This document shows, in pieces, positions 6,565 to 8,661 of a stretch of DNA of 8,661 nucleotides. The translations under genes were made by a program, and so were the position numbers. The stretch is from an uncultured Rhizobiaceae group bacterium (GTDB taxonomy: Bacteria; Pseudomonadota; Alphaproteobacteria; Rhizobiales; Rhizobiaceae): assembly GCA_937944075.1 (NCBI GenBank), contig CALDZZ010000079.1, forward strand, positions 1-8,661, written 5' to 3'. The first letter of the stretch is position 1, and every line of letters begins with the position of its first letter. The notes under the pieces are model-generated. The model worked only from the letters and a program-made list of their open reading frames with translations. It made no database searches and was not told the origin of the DNA.

Positions 6565-7089
6565 ATGAATAGCAAGCACGCACAAAATCAAGGAAATAGC
6601 ATTTTGAAATCGATATTGAATTGTGCGCAGCGTTCGCTGTTGGCACTAAGTATGGCGTTTGGTCTTTTTTTAGGTAGCTCAGTTGTTTTTGACACCAATG
6701 CAGAAGCTGGAACCTACAGCATTGCCAAGCGCTACATGGGATTGCACGAAAGAAAACACACAGGGAAGCTTCGTAAATACATTGGTGTAAACCCGCGTAG
6801 CACCCCTTGGTGTGGTGCCTTTGTTGCCACCGTATCCAAGCGTGCAGGAAAGCGGGTGCCCAAGGGGCATTTGAGAGCTGCAAACTGGAAGCAGGTTGGC
6901 AAAGCCGTATCTTTAAAAAACGCACGTAAGGGTGATCTGGTGATAATCAGAACCAAACGTGGACATCACGTCGGTTTTTATGCAGGACGCAAGAACGGAC
7001 GTGTTCAGGTCCTGGGCGGTAACCAGTCAAATATGGTAAAGGTTTCAAACTTCCGTGCTGGTAGCGTCCAATCTGTACGTAGGTACTAG
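6565..7089 (+). CDS. Exported CHAP/NlpC-P60-like hydrolase (TIGR02594-like), putative peptidoglycan amidase/peptidase
   Basis: The 174-residue product begins with a Sec-type signal sequence: a charged N-region, a hydrophobic core (about 24-42) and a likely cleavage after AEA at 46-48. The mature part is small and very basic. It has the cysteine-hydrolase pattern of the TIGR02594/CHAP type: STPWCGAFV with nucleophile C83, GDLVIIR at 123-129, HHVGFYAG with H135, and VLGGNQSN (149-156) supplying the polar third residue. Such proteins usually cut peptidoglycan peptides in the periplasm; the exact bond is not known here. Two starts are possible. The ATG at 6565 has no Shine-Dalgarno and abuts a palindrome. 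The TTG at 6604 has AAGGAA (6590-6595) eight bases upstream and gives a signal peptide of normal length. I favour the TTG slightly; the longer form is given. The next gene follows on the same strand, so the two may be cotranscribed. Confidence 0.82.
   Translation: MNSKHAQNQGNSILKSILNCAQRSLLALSMAFGLFLGSSVVFDTNAEAGTYSIAKRYMGLHERKHTGKLRKYIGVNPRSTPWCGAFVATVSKRAGKRVPKGHLRAANWKQVGKAVSLKNARKGDLVIIRTKRGHHVGFYAGRKNGRVQVLGGNQSNMVKVSNFRAGSVQSVRRY
6590..6595 (+). promoter_or_regulatory. Candidate ribosome binding site for a TTG start at 6604
   Basis: AAGGAA with an eight-base spacer precedes an in-frame TTG at 6604-6606. This would start the exported hydrolase 13 codons later than the ATG and gives a more typical signal peptide beginning with a Lys at position 2. 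Confidence 0.5.
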
Positions 7090-7158
7090 GTTTTAGATGC
7101 TTGGCCGTCAGTAAATAGATTGCTTGTAGAACAGCTCAATCATGATTATGTTTTGCAA

Positions 7159-8001
7159 ATGTTAAACTGGCTGAAGATTCGAAATTCCAAGTTTAGAAGA
7201 ACTCCTGCGGTCACATTTGTGGCCGCAAGTGTTTTGTTTGGTTCTGTTTTGAGTCCAAATGCAACGTCTGTTCCTGCTGCAACCAAAAAACTGGTCAGTT
7301 CGCTGGTCGCAGCACAATGGCAGCAAGTTGAAGAGGGATTACAGGTCATTCGTGCCATTACTGCTGATGGTGTAGAGATGACGGCTTTCCGCATATCGCC
7401 AGACAGCTTTACCTTCTCAATAGAATTGCAAGACAATGAGGCCGGTAGCAAGGTCAAAGCCATTGCACAACAAACCGGAGCAGTGATTGCCAGCAATGCC
7501 GGTTTTTTTGCAAGCCGGAATGGTGGTGAGTTATACTCTGTCGGATACTTGCGATTGGGCGGAGAGGTAAAGTCCAAAGGCTGGTCCAGGGCAGGAGGGA
7601 TACTTTCATTTTTACCAGAAGGACTTTCCCTAAAACCTTCCTACACTGGCATTCCCGATGGTGAGTATGATGTTATTCAAAGCAAACCAATGCTTATTGA
7701 GCCTGGGCAAAAATGGGCAATGGACAGTAATGCAGGTAGCTCAAAACCAAGAACTGTACTCTGTACGCTCGAAAATGGTGATGTGATACTCTCAACAATC
7801 TCCCGCAACGGGACAACACTGTATGAAGCAGGATGGGTCATGCGAGCGAGAGAAAATGGCGGCTTTTTCGGTTGCGATGCTGCCCTTGCATTTGATGGTG
7901 GACGATCGACCCAGATGTGGTATTCGGGTGATGAAAAATATTCTTCAACCGGCCTGTCACCCGTTCATAATTTTTTTGTCGTCAGGCAAAAAGAAGACTG
8001 A
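7159..8001 (+). CDS. Exported phosphodiester glycosidase family protein (NAGPA/DUF2233-like)
   Basis: The 280-residue product carries a basic N-region and a hydrophobic segment (about 17-31), followed by SVPA-AT, read as a signal peptide with cleavage near residue 40, although a membrane anchor is possible. The rest fits the NAGPA (phosphodiester glycosidase) fold: VIASNAGFFA (109-118), SKPMLIEPGQ (175-184), RTVLCTLENGDVILSTI (198-214) and the family's DGG motif as AFDGGRSTQMW (244-254). In animals the family uncovers mannose-6-phosphate; bacterial members are linked to envelope polysaccharides, with substrates mostly unknown. The frame is open back to a TTG at 7120, but the ATG at 7159 gives the better signal peptide; neither has a clear ribosome site. 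It lies 69 bases after the hydrolase gene on the same strand with no terminator between, which suggests one envelope transcription unit. Confidence 0.82.
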   Translation: MLNWLKIRNSKFRRTPAVTFVAASVLFGSVLSPNATSVPAATKKLVSSLVAAQWQQVEEGLQVIRAITADGVEMTAFRISPDSFTFSIELQDNEAGSKVKAIAQQTGAVIASNAGFFASRNGGELYSVGYLRLGGEVKSKGWSRAGGILSFLPEGLSLKPSYTGIPDGEYDVIQSKPMLIEPGQKWAMDSNAGSSKPRTVLCTLENGDVILSTISRNGTTLYEAGWVMRARENGGFFGCDAALAFDGGRSTQMWYSGDEKYSSTGLSPVHNFFVVRQKED

Positions 8002-8026
8002 CTTTTACAAAAAACTAGAGTATGTA

Positions 8027-8061
8027 ATTCATGAGACCTGATGGCGTCTTGTCTCGTGAAT
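8027..8061 (+). repeat. Stem-loop in the creatinase leader
   Basis: ATTCATGAGAC (8027-8037) pairs with GTCTCGTGAAT (8051-8061) over 11 pairs with one G-U, around a 13-base loop. It has no T tract directly after it, but stands five bases before the smaller hairpin with a T run. The two may act together in ending transcription from the glycosidase gene. Confidence 0.5.
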
Positions 8062-8087
8062 ACTGGATAGCAAATCTATCTTTTTAG
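8031..8087 (+). other. Short upstream ORF (18 codons) before creatinase
   Basis: An ATG at 8031 opens an 18-codon frame ending with TAG at 8085-8087, inside the T run of the putative terminator. Its start shares ten bases (GAGACCTGAT, 8033-8042) with the start of creatinase (8160-8169), so the peptides begin MRPD and MQRPD. No good ribosome site is present. It could be a leader peptide, a relic of a duplicated start, or chance. Confidence 0.2.
8066..8085 (+). terminator. Possible intrinsic terminator between the glycosidase and creatinase genes
   Basis: GATAG (8066-8070) and CTATC (8076-8080) form a five-pair stem around CAAAT, followed at once by TTTTT (8081-8085). The stem is short and AT-rich, so on its own it is weak. 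The preceding 11-pair hairpin may help. Confidence 0.4.
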
Positions 8088-8096
8088 TCCTGAACG

Positions 8097-8137
8097 CCCG
8101 GATATCTTTCATTTCCGGGTTTGATATATCCCGGATA
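8097..8137 (+). promoter_or_regulatory. Alternative CCCGG/CCGGG hairpins in the creatinase 5' leader
   Basis: CCCGGATA occurs twice (8097-8104 and 8130-8137), and a CCGGG (8115-8119) lies between the copies. The middle element can pair with either flank but not both, giving two mutually exclusive five-pair stems. The second stem ends 20 bases before the creatinase ATG. An eight-base palindrome GATATATC (8123-8130) sits in its loop. It may be a regulator site or an RNA switch-like leader; no known riboswitch class is recognised. Confidence 0.35.
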
Positions 8138-8143
8138 CCAAAC

Positions 8144-8147
8144 GGAG
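8144..8147 (+). promoter_or_regulatory. Ribosome binding site of creatinase
   Basis: GGAG stands seven bases before the ATG at 8155. Another ATG at 8150 is out of frame and too close to this site, so 8155 is the start. Confidence 0.7.
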
Positions 8148-8154
8148 ATATGTC

Positions 8155-8661
8155 ATGCAGAGACCTGATTTCTTTACTCTACATAATGGTGAAAAAGCCA
8201 AACTTCCATTCTCAAATAGTGAATATGAAAACCGATTAAGCGCATTGCGTAAAGTAATGGCAGAGAAAGACGTGGAAGTGGTTATTTTTACTTCCATGCA
8301 TAATATCGCTTATTACTCGGGTTTTTTGTATTGCGCATTTGGGCGTCCGTATGCTTGTGTTCTCACACAAGACCGTAGCGTTACGGTTTCGGCGAATATT
8401 GACCTTGGTCAACCTTGGCGCAGATCCTACGACGAGAACGTAATCTATACAGATTGGCGTCGTGACAACTATGTGCGTGCACTCCAATCGATAGTTGGTA
8501 GCGCGAAGAAGATTGGCGTTGAATTTGACCACCTGAATCTTGAAATGCATTCCAAGTTTAGTGCTGCTTTTGAAGGTGCAAGCATTGTCGATATTGCCCC
8601 TGCTACCATGAAATTGCGTATGGTTAAATCAGCAGAAGAAATTCTGCTGATCAAAGAGGGC
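8155..8661 (+). CDS. Creatinase (creatine amidinohydrolase), N-terminal part
   Basis: Creatinase hydrolyses creatine to sarcosine and urea in the cytoplasm. It has the M24 'pita-bread' fold but is not a peptidase. The visible 169 residues follow the Pseudomonas putida enzyme without gaps through the substrate-gate region. FTSMHNIAYYSGFLYC (45-60) is followed by AFGRPYA, which places F62 and R64 at the numbers known for the substrate-contacting residues of P. putida creatinase. Then come SANIDLGQPWRR, YTDWRRDNY, GVEFDHLNL and KLRMVKSAEEI, all creatinase landmarks. The catalytic domain, including the active-site His and Glu residues, lies beyond the window, so activity cannot be judged; the family is usually near 400 residues. 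Sarcosine made here is a natural substrate for a dehydrogenase like the one encoded at 3790-6348, although two envelope genes and terminators lie between them. Confidence 0.93.
   Translation, partial: MQRPDFFTLHNGEKAKLPFSNSEYENRLSALRKVMAEKDVEVVIFTSMHNIAYYSGFLYCAFGRPYACVLTQDRSVTVSANIDLGQPWRRSYDENVIYTDWRRDNYVRALQSIVGSAKKIGVEFDHLNLEMHSKFSAAFEGASIVDIAPATMKLRMVKSAEEILLIKEG

Noticed and set aside
6473..6925. Minus-strand open frame of about 150 residues over the exported hydrolase
   Set aside because: It is antisense to a gene with a signal peptide and intact Cys/His motifs, has no ribosome site and no recognisable domain.
7146..7577. Minus-strand open frame of about 143 residues over the glycosidase
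   Set aside because: Its composition is that of an antisense shadow, and the plus-strand gene has clear NAGPA motifs.
8150..8152. ATG at 8150 as the creatinase start
   Set aside because: It is in a different frame that does not encode creatinase and ends after a short run; the ATG at 8155 has the proper spacing from GGAG.
8236..8654. Minus-strand open frames over creatinase
   Set aside because: They are antisense to a strongly recognised creatinase and have no features of their own.
1..8661. CRISPR array, tRNA, insertion sequence, toxin-antitoxin or defence system
   Set aside because: No regularly spaced repeats, cloverleaf, transposase, terminal inverted repeats or known defence domains were seen. 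The RadC-like gene alone is not evidence of a mobile element.

Overview
The window reads as chromosomal DNA of an alphaproteobacterium of moderate GC, probably a marine member of the Hyphomicrobiales or Rhodobacterales. That placement is an inference. It rests on the divergent mnmD / FAD-oxidoreductase pair, a long FAD-GcvT amine dehydrogenase, a RadC relative and a Pseudomonas-like creatinase, and no 16S or marker phylogeny is possible here. No rRNA, tRNA, CRISPR array, insertion sequence, phage gene or att site was seen.

Layout. Minus strand, bases 1-899: a Rieske non-heme iron oxygenase alpha subunit, cut by the left edge, with a strong ribosome binding site. Minus strand, 989-1669: the tRNA methyltransferase MnmD. 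Plus strand, 1715-2812: an FAD oxidoreductase divergent from mnmD with only 45 bp between the starts; together they look like the two halves of MnmC as separate genes. Plus strand, 2975-3652: a RadC-family (UPF0758) protein whose metal-binding HxH...D signature is destroyed. Plus strand, 3790-6348: an 852-residue dimethylglycine/sarcosine dehydrogenase-like protein (FAD domain plus folate-binding GcvT domains), followed by a clear intrinsic terminator at 6382-6416. Plus strand, about 6565 (or 6604)-7089 and about 7159-8001: two exported proteins, a CHAP/NlpC-P60-like hydrolase (TIGR02594-like) and a phosphodiester glycosidase (NAGPA-like). Plus strand, 8155 to the right edge: the N-terminal 169 residues of creatinase, behind a structured leader.

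How the genes fit together. The Rieske oxygenase, the FAD-GcvT dehydrogenase and creatinase form a plausible methylated-amine catabolic set. A Rieske enzyme with a bridging glutamate suggests attack on a quaternary amine such as glycine betaine. The FAD-GcvT enzyme would demethylate dimethylglycine or sarcosine and pass the one-carbon unit to tetrahydrofolate. Creatinase would supply sarcosine and urea from creatine. These genes are not one operon: they sit on both strands, interleaved with tRNA-modification, RadC-like and envelope genes. The substrate of the Rieske enzyme is inferred, not shown.

Nothing here looks like a complete new defence or mobile system. The best second-look items are the RadC protein with no catalytic metal site, the split MnmC pair, the scattered betaine/creatine module, and the structured leader of creatinase with a short upstream ORF that repeats ten bases of the creatinase start.
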